Below the pieces are notes generated by a model, which had not been told where the DNA came from, made no database searches, and saw only the letters and a list, made by a program, of their open reading frames with translations. A stretch of 64,000 bases of DNA from the NCBI RefSeq assembly GCF_001426505.1, contig NZ_LMEV01000001.1:193490-257489 (forward strand), written 5' to 3'. Shown here one piece after another: positions 27,336 to 35,757 of the stretch. Both the position numbers and the translations under genes were made by a program. Position 1 is the stretch's first letter. Each line of letters opens with the position of its first letter. The stretch is from Variovorax sp. Root473 (lineage in GTDB: Bacteria; Pseudomonadota; Gammaproteobacteria; Burkholderiales; Burkholderiaceae_C).

Positions 27336-27961
27336 CCCCATTGCGCGTGCGCATCCTGGCCTACGACGGCGTCGAGGCGCTCGACTTCGCCGGCCCCTTC
27401 GAAGTCTTCACCACCGCCGCGCGCGTCCACCAGCGCCTGAAGCCAGGTGCGCCCGCGCCGTTCGAGGTCGCCTCGGCCGCCCACACCCGCGCCGGAGAAC
27501 CGGTGCAGGCGCGCGCCGGCCTGCGGCTGCTCGCCGACCACACGCTGGCCGACGCCAGTGCAGCCGCCGACGTGCTGATCGTCCCTGGCGGCGTGGTCGA
27601 TGCGCCGATGGCGAGCCCCGACACCCTGCGCTGGATCGCGCGGTGCGCGGCCGGCGCGCAGCTCGTCGCCTCGGTCTGCACCGGCGTCTTCCTGCTCGCG
27701 CAAAGCGGTGTCGTGACGCGCGAACCGGTCACCACGCACTGGGAAGACCTCGCCGACCTGCGCGCCCAATTCCCGCAGCTCGACGTGCGCGAAGGCGTGC
27801 GTTGGGTCGACACCGGCCGCATCGTCAGCTCGGCCGGCATCAGCGCGGGCATCGACATGAGCCTGCACCTCGTCGAACGCCTGGCCGGACTCGAACTGGC
27901 CGAGCGCACGGCGCGCCAGATGGACTACGCATGGACCCGCAACGAGCCCCTGTCCGCGTAG
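27332..27961 (+). CDS. DJ-1/PfpI family protein
   Basis: This 209-residue glutamine-amidotransferase-like protein has the family Glu region (YDGVEALDFAGPFEVF) and the nucleophile elbow ASVCTGVFLLAQSG. It continues with REPVTTHWEDLADL and SSAGISAGIDMSLHLVERL, as in isonitrile-hydratase-like and GlxA N-terminal domains. It is a free-standing version of the ligand domain of the regulator encoded next. It begins in the stop of the hydrolase gene (ATGA) and its last 31 bases overlap the regulator gene. An isonitrile-hydratase-like activity is possible but unproven. Confidence 0.85.
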   Translation: MTPLRVRILAYDGVEALDFAGPFEVFTTAARVHQRLKPGAPAPFEVASAAHTRAGEPVQARAGLRLLADHTLADASAAADVLIVPGGVVDAPMASPDTLRWIARCAAGAQLVASVCTGVFLLAQSGVVTREPVTTHWEDLADLRAQFPQLDVREGVRWVDTGRIVSSAGISAGIDMSLHLVERLAGLELAERTARQMDYAWTRNEPLSA

Positions 27962-28926
27962 TCTTCGTATTGCTGCCCGACAGCCTCGTGCTTGACTGGG
28001 CCGGGCCGGCCGAGGCGCTGCGCATCGCCAACCAGCGGCTGCGCGCGGCGGGCCAGCCCGAGCGCTTCGTCATCGAATTCGCGGGGCCGCAGCCGAGCAT
28101 GAAGGGCTCGGTCGGCGTCGCGCTTTCAGGGCTGGCACCGCTGCCGACGCGGTGGGACGGCCCGGGCTGGGTGGTGCTGGTCGGCTTGCCGGGCGACACC
28201 ATCGCGACCGACAACCCTCAGGCACAAGACCTGTTGCACTGGCTGCGCGGCCAGCGCTTCACACACGCCGGTGTCGAGCTGGTCACGGTGTGCGCGGGCG
28301 CCCTGCTCGCGGCGCACGCGGGCGCGCTCGCGGGCCGGCGCGTCACCACGCACCACCATCACCTGGACGAGCTGCGCGCCGTGGAGCCGCGCTGCGAGGT
28401 GGTGAGCAACCGCGTGTTCGTGATCGACCCGCCGGTCTACAGCAGCGCGGGCGTCACGACGGGCATCGACCTGATGCTGCACCGCATCGCCGACACCTGC
28501 GGCGAGGCGCTGGCGGCCCAGGTCGCGCAGACGATGGTGGTGGCGCTGCGGCGCGGCCCGCACGACCCGGAGCTGTCGCCCTTTCTCGCGTACCGCAACC
28601 ATCTGCACGCCGCGCTGCACCGCGTGCAGGACGCGGTCAGCGAACAACCGCAGGCCGACTGGAGCGTGCCGCGCATGGCCGAGGTTGCCCACACCTCGGC
28701 GCGGCACCTGACGCGCCTGTTCGTCGAGCATGCGGGCGTGGCGCCGCTGGCCTACCTGCGCCGGCTGCGGTTGGCCGCCGCGCAACTGGCGCTGGCCTCG
28801 GGCGCCAGCGTGACGCGGGCGGCCGAGTTGTCGGGGTTCGGCTCGGACACGCAACTGCGCCGCGCCTGGCACCAGTTCGGCTTGCCCGGGTCGCCCTCCG
28901 CGGGCACGCCGGCGCCCGTCCGTTAA
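27931..28926 (+). CDS. GlxA family transcriptional regulator (DJ-1-like plus AraC HTH)
   Basis: This 331-residue regulator has a DJ-1-like N-terminal domain with VTVCAGALLAAHAGAL and SSAGVTTGIDLMLH. A C-terminal AraC-type double HTH follows from about 235 (PRMAEVAHTSARHLTRLF, AELSGFGSDTQLRRAWHQF). ATG 27931 lies inside the end of the DJ-1 gene. Because its sensor domain is a paralogue of the upstream DJ-1 protein, regulator and enzyme may see related ligands. It probably activates this operon. Its stop overlaps the convergent sigma-factor gene by four bases. Confidence 0.88.
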   Translation: MDPQRAPVRVVFVLLPDSLVLDWAGPAEALRIANQRLRAAGQPERFVIEFAGPQPSMKGSVGVALSGLAPLPTRWDGPGWVVLVGLPGDTIATDNPQAQDLLHWLRGQRFTHAGVELVTVCAGALLAAHAGALAGRRVTTHHHHLDELRAVEPRCEVVSNRVFVIDPPVYSSAGVTTGIDLMLHRIADTCGEALAAQVAQTMVVALRRGPHDPELSPFLAYRNHLHAALHRVQDAVSEQPQADWSVPRMAEVAHTSARHLTRLFVEHAGVAPLAYLRRLRLAAAQLALASGASVTRAAELSGFGSDTQLRRAWHQFGLPGSPSAGTPAPVR

Positions 28927-30218
28927 GGCGTAGCGTCGCCGCAGGTGTCGGCGCGCGCCCGCAGCAGCGCCTGTTCGCGCGTGTTGCGCGTGAGCGAGGC
29001 GGCGCGCTGGAACTCGCGGCGTGCCTCGCCGTAGCGGCCCAGCTTGAAGAGCAGGTCGCCGCGCACGGTCGGCAGCAGGTGGTAGCCCTTCAGCGCGGGC
29101 TCGTCCTGCAGCGCATCGACCACCTCCAGCCCGGCCACCGGCCCGAAGGCCATCGACAGCGCGACCGCGCGGTTCAGCTCGACGATGGGCGACGGCGACA
29201 GCGCAGCCAGCGCGTCGTACAGCGCCGCGATGCGGGCCCAGTCGGTCTCGCCCGCGGTGCGCGCACGGGCGTGGCAGGCGGCGATGGCGGCCTGCAGTGC
29301 GTAGGGGCCGAGCGCGCCGCCCAGCGCTTCGGCGCGCGCCAGCGCCGCCAGGCCACGGCGGATCAGCATCGGGTCCCAGAGCGCGCGGTTCTGATCGAGC
29401 AGCAGCACCGGCTCGCCTGAGGCGCCGACGCGCGCGGCGGTGCGCGAGGCCTGGATTTCCATCAGCGCGACCAGCCCGTGCACCTCGGCTTCGCCGGGCA
29501 CCAGTTCGGCCACGATGCGGCCCAGGCGCAGCGCCTCGTCGCACAGCGCGGGGCGCATCCAGTCGTCGCCGGCGGTGGCCGAGTAGCCTTCGTTGAAGAT
29601 CAGGTAGAGCACCTCGAGCACCGAGGCCAGCCGGGCTTCGAGCTCGTGGCGGCGCGGCACCTCGAAGGGCACGCGCGCCTCGGCCAGCGTGCGCTTGGCG
29701 CGCACGATGCGCTGCGCCACGGTGGCTTCGGGCACGAGAAAGGCGCGCGCGATCTCGTCGGTCGTCAGGCCACCCATCAGCCGCAAGGTGAGCGCCACGC
29801 GCGCCTCGGTCGAGAGCACCGGGTGGCAGGCGGTGAACACCAGGCGCAGCAGGTCGTCGCCGATGTCGTCGTCGAGCGCCGCATCCACCGCCTGCGCGAA
29901 GTCGGCCTGCGCCATGGCGTGCAGCGCATCGAGCTCGCGGCCGATCTCGGGCGCCTTGCGCTCGGCCAGTTGCACGTGGCGCAGGCGGTCGAGGGCGCGG
30001 TGCTTGGCCACCTGCGTGAGCCAGGCGGCGGGGTTGTCGGGCACGCCGTCGACGGGCCACTGTTCGAGCGCAGCCACCAGCGCGTCCTGCGCCAGCTCTT
30101 CGGCCAGGCCCACGTCGCGCACCTTGCGCGCGAGCGCGGCGATGATCTTCGCGGACTCGATGCGCCAGACCGCCTCGATGGCGCGGTGGATGGCGGCGGT
30201 GTCCGGTCCGCTGCTCAT
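28923..30218 (-). CDS. ECF RNA polymerase sigma factor, ECF42-like with C-terminal extension
   Basis: This 431-residue sigma factor has region 2 at the N-terminus (IESAKIIAALARKVRDVGLAEELAQDAL and DRLRH), region 4 near 135-185 (LTLRLMGGLTTDEIARAFL) and a long helical C-terminal extension of about 230 residues with TPR-like repeats. This architecture and the nearby DGPF proteins match group ECF42. That group has no anti-sigma factor; activity is set by the C-terminal extension. ATG 30218 is chosen to leave a 41-base spacer to the divergent SUMF1-like gene. The usual targets are DGPF genes such as the two at 31263-32136. Confidence 0.9.
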   Translation of the reverse strand: MSSGPDTAAIHRAIEAVWRIESAKIIAALARKVRDVGLAEELAQDALVAALEQWPVDGVPDNPAAWLTQVAKHRALDRLRHVQLAERKAPEIGRELDALHAMAQADFAQAVDAALDDDIGDDLLRLVFTACHPVLSTEARVALTLRLMGGLTTDEIARAFLVPEATVAQRIVRAKRTLAEARVPFEVPRRHELEARLASVLEVLYLIFNEGYSATAGDDWMRPALCDEALRLGRIVAELVPGEAEVHGLVALMEIQASRTAARVGASGEPVLLLDQNRALWDPMLIRRGLAALARAEALGGALGPYALQAAIAACHARARTAGETDWARIAALYDALAALSPSPIVELNRAVALSMAFGPVAGLEVVDALQDEPALKGYHLLPTVRGDLLFKLGRYGEARREFQRAASLTRNTREQALLRARADTCGDATP

Positions 30219-30259
30219 GCGGCCTCGCTCCGGCCCGGCAGGCCGGATAGCATGCGGCC

Positions 30260-31255
30260 ATGACACCACGCCTCGTCTTGTGGAGCCTGGGTTTCGCGTT
30301 CGGCCTCGCCAGCGGCGGCGCCCGGGCGGACGACCTCACCGTGGAGCGCAACAGCCTGGGCATGGCCCTCGTGAGATTGCCGGCCGGCGAATTCCTCATG
30401 GGCAGCGACGAGCCGCCCGAGGCACTGGCGCGCGATTACCCCGAATTGCCGAAGGAACGCTTCACCCAGCTGGCCGACGAAGGGCCGGTGCACAAGGTGC
30501 GCATCACGCGAGCGTTCTGGATGGGCCGGCACGAGGTGACGGTGGGCCAGTTCCGGCGCTTCCTCGAGGCCTCGGGCCACGTGCCCGAATCGGTGGCCGA
30601 CGGCACCGGCGGCTACGGCTGGCGCGCCGACTACGACCCCGCCACCACACGGCGCGGCGACGCCTTCGAGGGCCGCGACCCGCGCTACTCGTGGCGCAAC
30701 CCGGGCTTCGCGCAGGGCGACGACCACCCGGTCGTCAACGTGAGCTGGAACGACGCGCAGGCGCTGGCCGCCTGGCTGAGCAAGACGGAGGGCCGGCGCT
30801 ACCGCCTGCCGACCGAGGCCGAGTGGGAGTACGCCTGCCGGGCCGGCACGCGCACGCGCTACAGCACGGGGGACGGTCCGGCCACGCTGCTGCGCGGGGC
30901 CAACGTGTTCGACACGCGCAGCGCCGCGCATTGGCCGCGCTGGCGCGCGATGGCGCTCGCGGGCGACGACGGTTTTGCCTTCACCGCCCCGGTCGGCAGC
31001 TTCGCGCCGAACGCCTGGGGCCTCTACGACATGCACGGCAATGCGTGGGAGTGGGTGGCCGACTGGCATGGCGACGAATACTACGCGCGCTCACCGGCCG
31101 ACGACCCCCAGGGCCCGGCCACGGGCACCGTGCGCGTGCGCCGCGGCGGCTCCTGGCACACCTGGGCCTTCTATGCCCGCTCGTCGTACCGCAACTGGAA
31201 TGCGCCGGACACGCGCTACACGCTGGTGGGCATCCGGCTGGTGCGGGAAGACTAG
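30260..31255 (+). CDS. secreted SUMF1/formylglycine-generating-enzyme-like protein lacking the copper cysteines
   Basis: This 331-residue protein starts with a signal peptide (cleavage likely after GGARA, residue 24). The SUMF1 fold is clear: MALVRLPAGEFLMGS, MGRHEVTVGQFRRFL, HPVVNVSWNDAQALAAWLS, YRLPTEAEWEYACRAGT, NAWGLYDMHGNAWEWVADW and RGGSWHTWAFYARSSYR. True formylglycine-generating enzymes have two copper-binding Cys in that last segment; here they are Thr and Ala, so oxygenase activity is unlikely. It is divergent from the sigma factor and convergent with a DGPF gene. Its role is unknown; it may bind ligand or modify protein in the periplasm. Confidence 0.85.
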   Translation: MTPRLVLWSLGFAFGLASGGARADDLTVERNSLGMALVRLPAGEFLMGSDEPPEALARDYPELPKERFTQLADEGPVHKVRITRAFWMGRHEVTVGQFRRFLEASGHVPESVADGTGGYGWRADYDPATTRRGDAFEGRDPRYSWRNPGFAQGDDHPVVNVSWNDAQALAAWLSKTEGRRYRLPTEAEWEYACRAGTRTRYSTGDGPATLLRGANVFDTRSAAHWPRWRAMALAGDDGFAFTAPVGSFAPNAWGLYDMHGNAWEWVADWHGDEYYARSPADDPQGPATGTVRVRRGGSWHTWAFYARSSYRNWNAPDTRYTLVGIRLVRED

Positions 31256-31262
31256 GCCCCGC

Positions 31263-31682
31263 TCACTTCTTCAGGGTCTGCTGCATCGACGTGAACTCGC
31301 TCGCCACGTCCTGCACCTCGGACGAGAAGTCTTCGAGTTCCTGCACCTGGCGGATCTCGATGACCTCGTCCTCGCTGCCCGGGCAACGGCTGGCCCATTC
31401 GATGGCCTCGGCGCGCGAGGCGACATCGATCAGCCAGTAGCCGCCCAGCACTTCCTTGGCCTCGGCGAAGGGGCCGTCGACCACCTTCGGCTTGCCGCCC
31501 GGAAAGCTCACGCGCGCCCCCATCGACGGCGGATGCAAACCTTCGCAGCCGATCAGCACGCCGGCCTTCTGCAGGGACTCGTTGAAGGCCATCATCGACC
31601 CCACGCGCTCGACGTCGTCGGGCACGGTGCCGGGCGCGGCGTTTTCGTAGCCGTGGGGAATCATCAGCAACATGAATCGCAT
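31263..31682 (-). CDS. YciI-like DGPF-domain protein
   Basis: This 139-residue protein of the YCII/DGPF family starts MRFMLLMIPHGYENA. It carries the motif VVDGPFAEAKEVLGGYWLI (DGPF at 69-72) and an acidic-aromatic ferredoxin-like fold pattern. DGPF proteins are commonly encoded beside ECF42 sigma factors and are their main targets; their biochemical role is unknown. The C-terminal 25 residues (LEDFSSEVQDVASEFTSMQQ) are an unusual helical extension. It follows the second DGPF gene by 31 bases. Confidence 0.88.
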   Translation of the reverse strand: MRFMLLMIPHGYENAAPGTVPDDVERVGSMMAFNESLQKAGVLIGCEGLHPPSMGARVSFPGGKPKVVDGPFAEAKEVLGGYWLIDVASRAEAIEWASRCPGSEDEVIEIRQVQELEDFSSEVQDVASEFTSMQQTLKK

Positions 31683-31713
31683 GATCGTTTCTCCTTCGAG
31701 GAATGGATGAAGT

Positions 31714-32136
31714 TCAGCGGCCGACCTTGGCAGCCGACTCGGCGCGCAGGCGATCTTCCTGGGCCAGCAGCTCGGGCGTCATGGCCTCGCCGAAATCGGT
31801 GGCCTCGAAGACCTGCCGAATCTCGATCTCGCCTTCCTGGAACGGGCTGCGCTTGATCCACTCGATGGCCTCTTCCTTCGACTTGACCTGCAGCAGCCAG
31901 AAGCCCGCCAGCAGTTCCTTGGTCTCGGTGAAGGGGCCGTCGATGACGGTGCGCTTCTTGCCTTCGCAGCGCACGCGCGCGCCCTTGGACGACGGGTGCA
32001 GCCCCTCGCCCGCCAGCAGCACGCCGGCCTTGACCAGTTCTTCGTTGAACCGGCCCATCTCGGTGAGGAACTCGGTGCTCGGCATCACGCCGGCTTCGGA
32101 ATCGGGGCTCGCCTTGACCAGAACCATGAATCGCAT
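31714..32136 (-). CDS. YciI-like DGPF-domain protein
   Basis: This 140-residue paralogue of the neighbouring gene starts MRFMVLVKASPDSEAG. It has GEGLHPSSKGARVRCEGKK and the motif VIDGPFTETKELLAGFWLL (DGPF at 66-69), then KEEAIEWIKRSPFQEGEIEIRQ. It is the first of the two tandem DGPF genes and probably co-transcribed with the VOC gene upstream, or driven by its own promoter in the 123-base spacer. It is the expected target of the ECF42-like sigma factor. Confidence 0.88.
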   Translation of the reverse strand: MRFMVLVKASPDSEAGVMPSTEFLTEMGRFNEELVKAGVLLAGEGLHPSSKGARVRCEGKKRTVIDGPFTETKELLAGFWLLQVKSKEEAIEWIKRSPFQEGEIEIRQVFEATDFGEAMTPELLAQEDRLRAESAAKVGR

Positions 32137-32259
32137 GTCGTTTCTCCTGAAAGTGGGTGGGGATCGGGAGACGCCGGAATCTGCGTGCTCCTGTTCACAC
32201 GTCGCGCGAGCGGGCCACGGATCGACACGGCCGCATCGATCTGCTTGTAATTTTGCGTT

Positions 32260-32688
32260 TCAGAGATAGCCGCAGAACCGCAGCACGTGGCCGTCGGGTT
32301 CGCGGATCGCGAATTCGCGCAGGCCCCAGGGCTGGGACGTGGGCGGCTCGATGATGGTCACGCCGCGCTTCACATAGGCGGCGTGCAGGCCGTCGATGTC
32401 CTTGCCGACGTGGATCACGATCTCGCCGCGCCAGGGCCGGGCCTCGCGGCTGCCGCACTGCCACAGGCGCAGGTAGACCGGGTCACCGTAGCTGCGGTCG
32501 CCCTTCATCACCCGCGCATAGCTGGGCGGCTCGCCGGCGATGAAGTCGATCTCGAAACCCAGCACCTCGGAAAACCAGCGCGCGGCGCGCGAGACGTCGG
32601 ACACCGGCAGCACCGGCTGCACGCCATGGAATTCGTGCAGCGTGCCCAGGTCGGGCGCCGCGCTCACGCCGGTGCGGGTGTCGGTCAT
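32260..32688 (-). CDS. VOC family (glyoxalase/bleomycin-resistance fold) protein
   Basis: This 142-residue protein has paired beta-alpha-beta-beta-beta modules: FHGVQPVLPVSDVSRAARWF with FSEVLGFEIDF, then GEIVIHVGKDIDGLHAAYVKRG and EFAIREPDGHVLRFCGYL. The putative metal ligands (His, Glu) of VOC enzymes are seen near HGVQPVLPV and in the IREPDGH segment. The substrate is unknown. VOC genes often accompany ECF42/DGPF loci, and this one lies directly upstream of the two DGPF genes on the same strand, and 11 bases downstream of the SirB1 gene. Confidence 0.84.
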   Translation of the reverse strand: MTDTRTGVSAAPDLGTLHEFHGVQPVLPVSDVSRAARWFSEVLGFEIDFIAGEPPSYARVMKGDRSYGDPVYLRLWQCGSREARPWRGEIVIHVGKDIDGLHAAYVKRGVTIIEPPTSQPWGLREFAIREPDGHVLRFCGYL

Positions 32689-32699
32689 GGGCGTTGGGG

Positions 32700-33551
32700 C
32701 TAGCTGGCCAGGCGCCGCAGCAGCGCCACGCGCTCGGCGATCGCGTCGATGTCGAGCGCGTCTTCGGCGTTGGCGAGGTAGGTTTCGAGGTCGCGCACGG
32801 CCAGCGCCGCATGGCCCTGCTCGGCATGCGCCACGCCGCGGTCGCGGTGCTCGCCCCAGGCGGTAGGCAGCAGCGCGATCAGCCGGTTCTGCACCGCGAT
32901 GTAGCGCGGCCAGTCTTCCTGCGCGTGGTGCACTTCCTTCAGGTTGCGCAGCATGCGCGCAATGATCTCGCGCGGGCTCGCGGGCTGCAGGTACAGGCCC
33001 AGCGGCACGTCGAACTCGCCGACCAGCCCGTTGCCGCGCTTGTAGGGTTCGAGCCGCTCGCCCAGCTCTTCGCGCGAGAGCGACTTGCCGGTGAACGGGT
33101 CGATCACGACCTGCCCCTTGGGCAGCGTGACCTTGACCATGAAATGCCCCGGGAAGCTGACGCCGCGCGTTTGCAGCCCAAGGCCCTGCGCCAGTTCCAT
33201 CCACAGCACGGCCAGCGAGATCGGAATGCCGCGACGGGTGCGCAACACGGCGTTCAGGTAGCTGTTGTCGGGGTCGTAGTAGTCGTTAACGTTGCCGCCG
33301 AAATTCAGGTCACTGAAGAAGAACTGGTTCAGCGCGCGCAGCCGGGCCAGCGGCGCGGCGTCGGCCGGCAGGCGGCGCTTGAGGCGCGCGAGCAGCTGGT
33401 CGACGTCGCCCAGCACCTGCTGCACGTCGAGTTCGGGGTATTCGTCCTGCGCGATGCTGGCGGCCGCTTCGAGCAGCGGAAAGTGGTCATCGCTGCTGAC
33501 GAGCGACTCGAAATATTCCAGTGCCGTGGGAACCTGGTAGCTGAACGTCAT
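32700..33551 (-). CDS. SirB1 family protein (transglutaminase-like plus TPR)
   Basis: This 283-residue protein belongs to the SirB1 family. An N-terminal transglutaminase-like domain contains LNQFFFSDLNFGGNVNDYYD and TRRGIPISLAVLWMELAQGL, followed by RGVSFPGHFMVKV. A TPR-like helical end follows. The active-site Cys of true transglutaminases is replaced in this family (here the segment reads GIPISLA), and the function is not known. It lies 64 bases downstream of murJ on the same strand. Confidence 0.85.
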   Translation of the reverse strand: MTFSYQVPTALEYFESLVSSDDHFPLLEAAASIAQDEYPELDVQQVLGDVDQLLARLKRRLPADAAPLARLRALNQFFFSDLNFGGNVNDYYDPDNSYLNAVLRTRRGIPISLAVLWMELAQGLGLQTRGVSFPGHFMVKVTLPKGQVVIDPFTGKSLSREELGERLEPYKRGNGLVGEFDVPLGLYLQPASPREIIARMLRNLKEVHHAQEDWPRYIAVQNRLIALLPTAWGEHRDRGVAHAEQGHAALAVRDLETYLANAEDALDIDAIAERVALLRRLAS

Positions 33552-33615
33552 ATGGCTTTGTAGAGGAGCCCGCAGGGAGCGTCAAGGCAGTGTTTTCCGG
33601 CTCGCCAACGGCGCT

Positions 33616-35169
33616 TCAGCGGCGCATGAAACTGCGCAGGCGCACGCCCGCGGCGGTGAGCACGGCGAAATAGAGCAGCGCGGCGCCAGCGATGAGCGCG
33701 GCCAGCAGGCCGATGCGGTGCAGGCGCTGCGCGCGCAGGCCGACCCAGTCGAAATAGTGCGCGCCCCAGGCCAGCAACGCTGCGAGCACCAACGTGCCCA
33801 GCAGCACCTGCAGCGCGAACTTGCCCCAGCCGGGCTCGGGGGTGTAGCTGCCGCGCCGGACCAGGCCGATCAGCAGCCACAGCGCGTTGACCAATGCACC
33901 GATGCCGATCGTCAGCGTGAGCGCCGCGTGCTGCAGCAGCGGCACCAGGAAGAAGTTGAGCACCTGGGTGAGCACCAGCACGCTCACGGCGATCAGCATG
34001 GGTGTGCGCGTGTCGTGCTTGGCGTAGTAGCCGGGCGCGAGCACCTTCACCGCCACGAGGCCGACGAGCCCCACGCCATAGCCCATGAGCGCCATGGTGG
34101 TGCGGCCGACGTCTTCGCCGGTGTAGGCGCCGTTGTGGAACAGCACCGCCACCAGCGGCCTGGCGAACAGCAGCAGCGCCACGGCGCACGGCGCCGCCAG
34201 CAGCACCACGAGCCGCAGGCCCCAGTCGAGCAGCGACGAGTAGCGTGCGTCGTCCTTGGCAGCGCGCGCGCCCGCGAGCTGCGGCATCAGCACCACGCCC
34301 AGGGCCACGCCGAGCATGGCGGTGGGAAATTCCATCAGCCGGTCGGCGTTGGTGACCCAGGTCACGCTGCCGGTGGCCAGATGCGAGGCGATCTGCGTGT
34401 TGATGAGCAGCGATATCTGCGCCACGCTCACGCCCAGCAGCGCCGGCAGCATGAGCTTCATGACCTTGCGGGTGGTCGGATCGGTCCACGCGGCGCGCAG
34501 CGCCCTGAAGCTGGCGCCGATGCGCGGCATGAGCCCCAGCGCGCGCAGCGCCGGGATCTGCAGGGCCAGCTGCAGCACGCCGCCGACCATCACGCCCACG
34601 CACTGGGCGTAGATCGGCTCGATGCCGTAGCGGCGAAACAGCGGCGCGCCGATGGAGATCGACAGGATCAGCGCGATGTTGAGCAGCACCGGCGACGCCG
34701 CCGGCACTGCGAACTTGCGCCAGGTGTTGAGGATGCCACCCGCCAGCGCCACCAGCGACATGAAGCCGATGTAGGGGAACATCCAGCGCGTCATGACCAC
34801 GGCGGCGTCGAAGCCCTGCAGGCCGCTGGCCATGGCCCAGACCAGCAGCGGCGCGCCGGCCACGCCGGCCACGCACAGCACCACCAGGGCCCAGGTCAGC
34901 AGCGTGGCGACGTGGTCGATCAGCGCCTGGGCGCCCTCCTGCCCGGCCTCGGTCTTGCGCGCGGCCAGCACCGGCACGAAGGCCTGGCTGAAGGCGCCCT
35001 CGCCGAACACGCGGCGAAACAGGTTGGGAATGCGAAAGGCGACGTTGAAAGCGTCGGTGAGCGCGCTGACGCCGAAGACCGAGGCAAACAGCACGTCGCG
35101 CACGAGACCCGTGATCCGCGAAGCGAGGGTCAGCAGGGAGACGGTGGAGGCGGATTTGAACAGGGACAC
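33616..35169 (-). CDS. murJ: lipid II flippase MurJ
   Basis: This 517-residue MOP-superfamily protein flips lipid II across the inner membrane for peptidoglycan synthesis. It has 14 predicted helices. The start SLFKSASTVSLLTLASRITGL is diagnostic, followed by SALTDAFNVAFRIPNLFRR and FGEGAFSQAFVPVLA. The start is GTG 35169, which matches the family N-terminus; an upstream in-frame start at 35271 would overlap the divergent rpsT promoter. Its arrangement head-to-head with rpsT is typical of proteobacteria. Confidence 0.95.
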   Translation of the reverse strand: MSLFKSASTVSLLTLASRITGLVRDVLFASVFGVSALTDAFNVAFRIPNLFRRVFGEGAFSQAFVPVLAARKTEAGQEGAQALIDHVATLLTWALVVLCVAGVAGAPLLVWAMASGLQGFDAAVVMTRWMFPYIGFMSLVALAGGILNTWRKFAVPAASPVLLNIALILSISIGAPLFRRYGIEPIYAQCVGVMVGGVLQLALQIPALRALGLMPRIGASFRALRAAWTDPTTRKVMKLMLPALLGVSVAQISLLINTQIASHLATGSVTWVTNADRLMEFPTAMLGVALGVVLMPQLAGARAAKDDARYSSLLDWGLRLVVLLAAPCAVALLLFARPLVAVLFHNGAYTGEDVGRTTMALMGYGVGLVGLVAVKVLAPGYYAKHDTRTPMLIAVSVLVLTQVLNFFLVPLLQHAALTLTIGIGALVNALWLLIGLVRRGSYTPEPGWGKFALQVLLGTLVLAALLAWGAHYFDWVGLRAQRLHRIGLLAALIAGAALLYFAVLTAAGVRLRSFMRR

Positions 35170-35211
35170 GGGGGCGAGTGTAGGGCCCGCAAAGCGGTCA
35201 AAAATGGCCGA

Positions 35212-35241
35212 TTCGCCGAAAACCGGAACCCAGCCTATAAT
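35212..35241 (+). promoter_or_regulatory. promoter of rpsT
   Basis: TATAAT (35236-35241) follows TTCGCC (35212-35217) at 18 bases. Both the boxes and the intervening GAAAA and CC-rich segment resemble the rpsP promoter at 18487-18516. The leader to ATG 35288 would be about 40 bases. Confidence 0.55.
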
Positions 35242-35287
35242 GGAGGGCTTTGCTGCATCATCCTCAGACACCTAAGGAACACTAAAT

Positions 35288-35602
35288 ATGGCATCCGCCA
35301 AGCCCAAGAAGAAGAACCCGCGCCTCGCGTCGGGCCGCAAGCGCGTCCGCCAGGACGTCAAGCTCAACGCTGCGAACACCTCGCTGCGCTCCAAATACCG
35401 TACCGCTGTCAAGAACGTCGAAAAGGCTGTTCTGGCTGGCGACAAGACCAAGGCAAGCGAACTGTTCGCGAAGGCCCAGAGCATCGTCGACACCGTCGCC
35501 GACAAGGGCATCTTCCACAAGAACAAGGCAGCCCGCGACAAGAGCCGCCTGTCGGCCAAGGTCAAGGCCCTCGCCCTCGCGCCTGAAAAGGCCGCCGCCT
35601 GA
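35288..35602 (+). CDS. rpsT: 30S ribosomal protein S20
   Basis: This 104-residue basic protein binds 16S rRNA. The start [20 protein letters not shown] and the helical [19 protein letters not shown], followed by [18 protein letters not shown], are diagnostic. The C-terminal [11 protein letters not shown] is a lineage-specific tail. AAGGAA lies upstream of ATG 35288. It is monocistronic, divergent from murJ and closed by hairpins at 35620-35702. Confidence 0.96.
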   Translation: MASAKPKKKNPRLASGRKRVRQDVKLNAANTSLRSKYRTAVKNVEKAVLAGDKTKASELFAKAQSIVDTVADKGIFHKNKAARDKSRLSAKVKALALAPEKAAA

Positions 35603-35619
35603 CACCTGTCAGGCAAGCC

Positions 35620-35641
35620 CGGACCGGAATTCTCCGGTCCG
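35620..35641 (+). terminator. hairpin after rpsT without strong T-tract
   Basis: A perfect 9-base stem, CGGACCGGA (35620-35628) with TCCGGTCCG (35633-35641), has a four-base loop. The run of T after it is weak (CCGTTTGAT). It may pause or protect the rpsT message ahead of the stronger terminator 40 bases on. Confidence 0.5.
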
Positions 35642-35677
35642 CCGTTTGATCGGGGTGCGCTGCAGCAAGCAAAAGTG

Positions 35678-35702
35678 AAAAACCGCCTTCGGGCGGTTTT
35701 TT
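35678..35702. terminator. rho-independent terminator with TTCG tetraloop
   Basis: The A-rich run and CCGCC (to 35687) pair through a TTCG loop (35688-35691) with GGCGG (35692-35696), followed by six T. The mirrored A-run makes it usable from both strands. It terminates rpsT and backs up the terminator of the convergent DUF3579 gene. Confidence 0.85.
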
Positions 35703-35757
35703 CATGGGCGCTCGAAAAGCATCCAGGCGCGGCGAGCAACCCGCGCAACCCAAAAAA

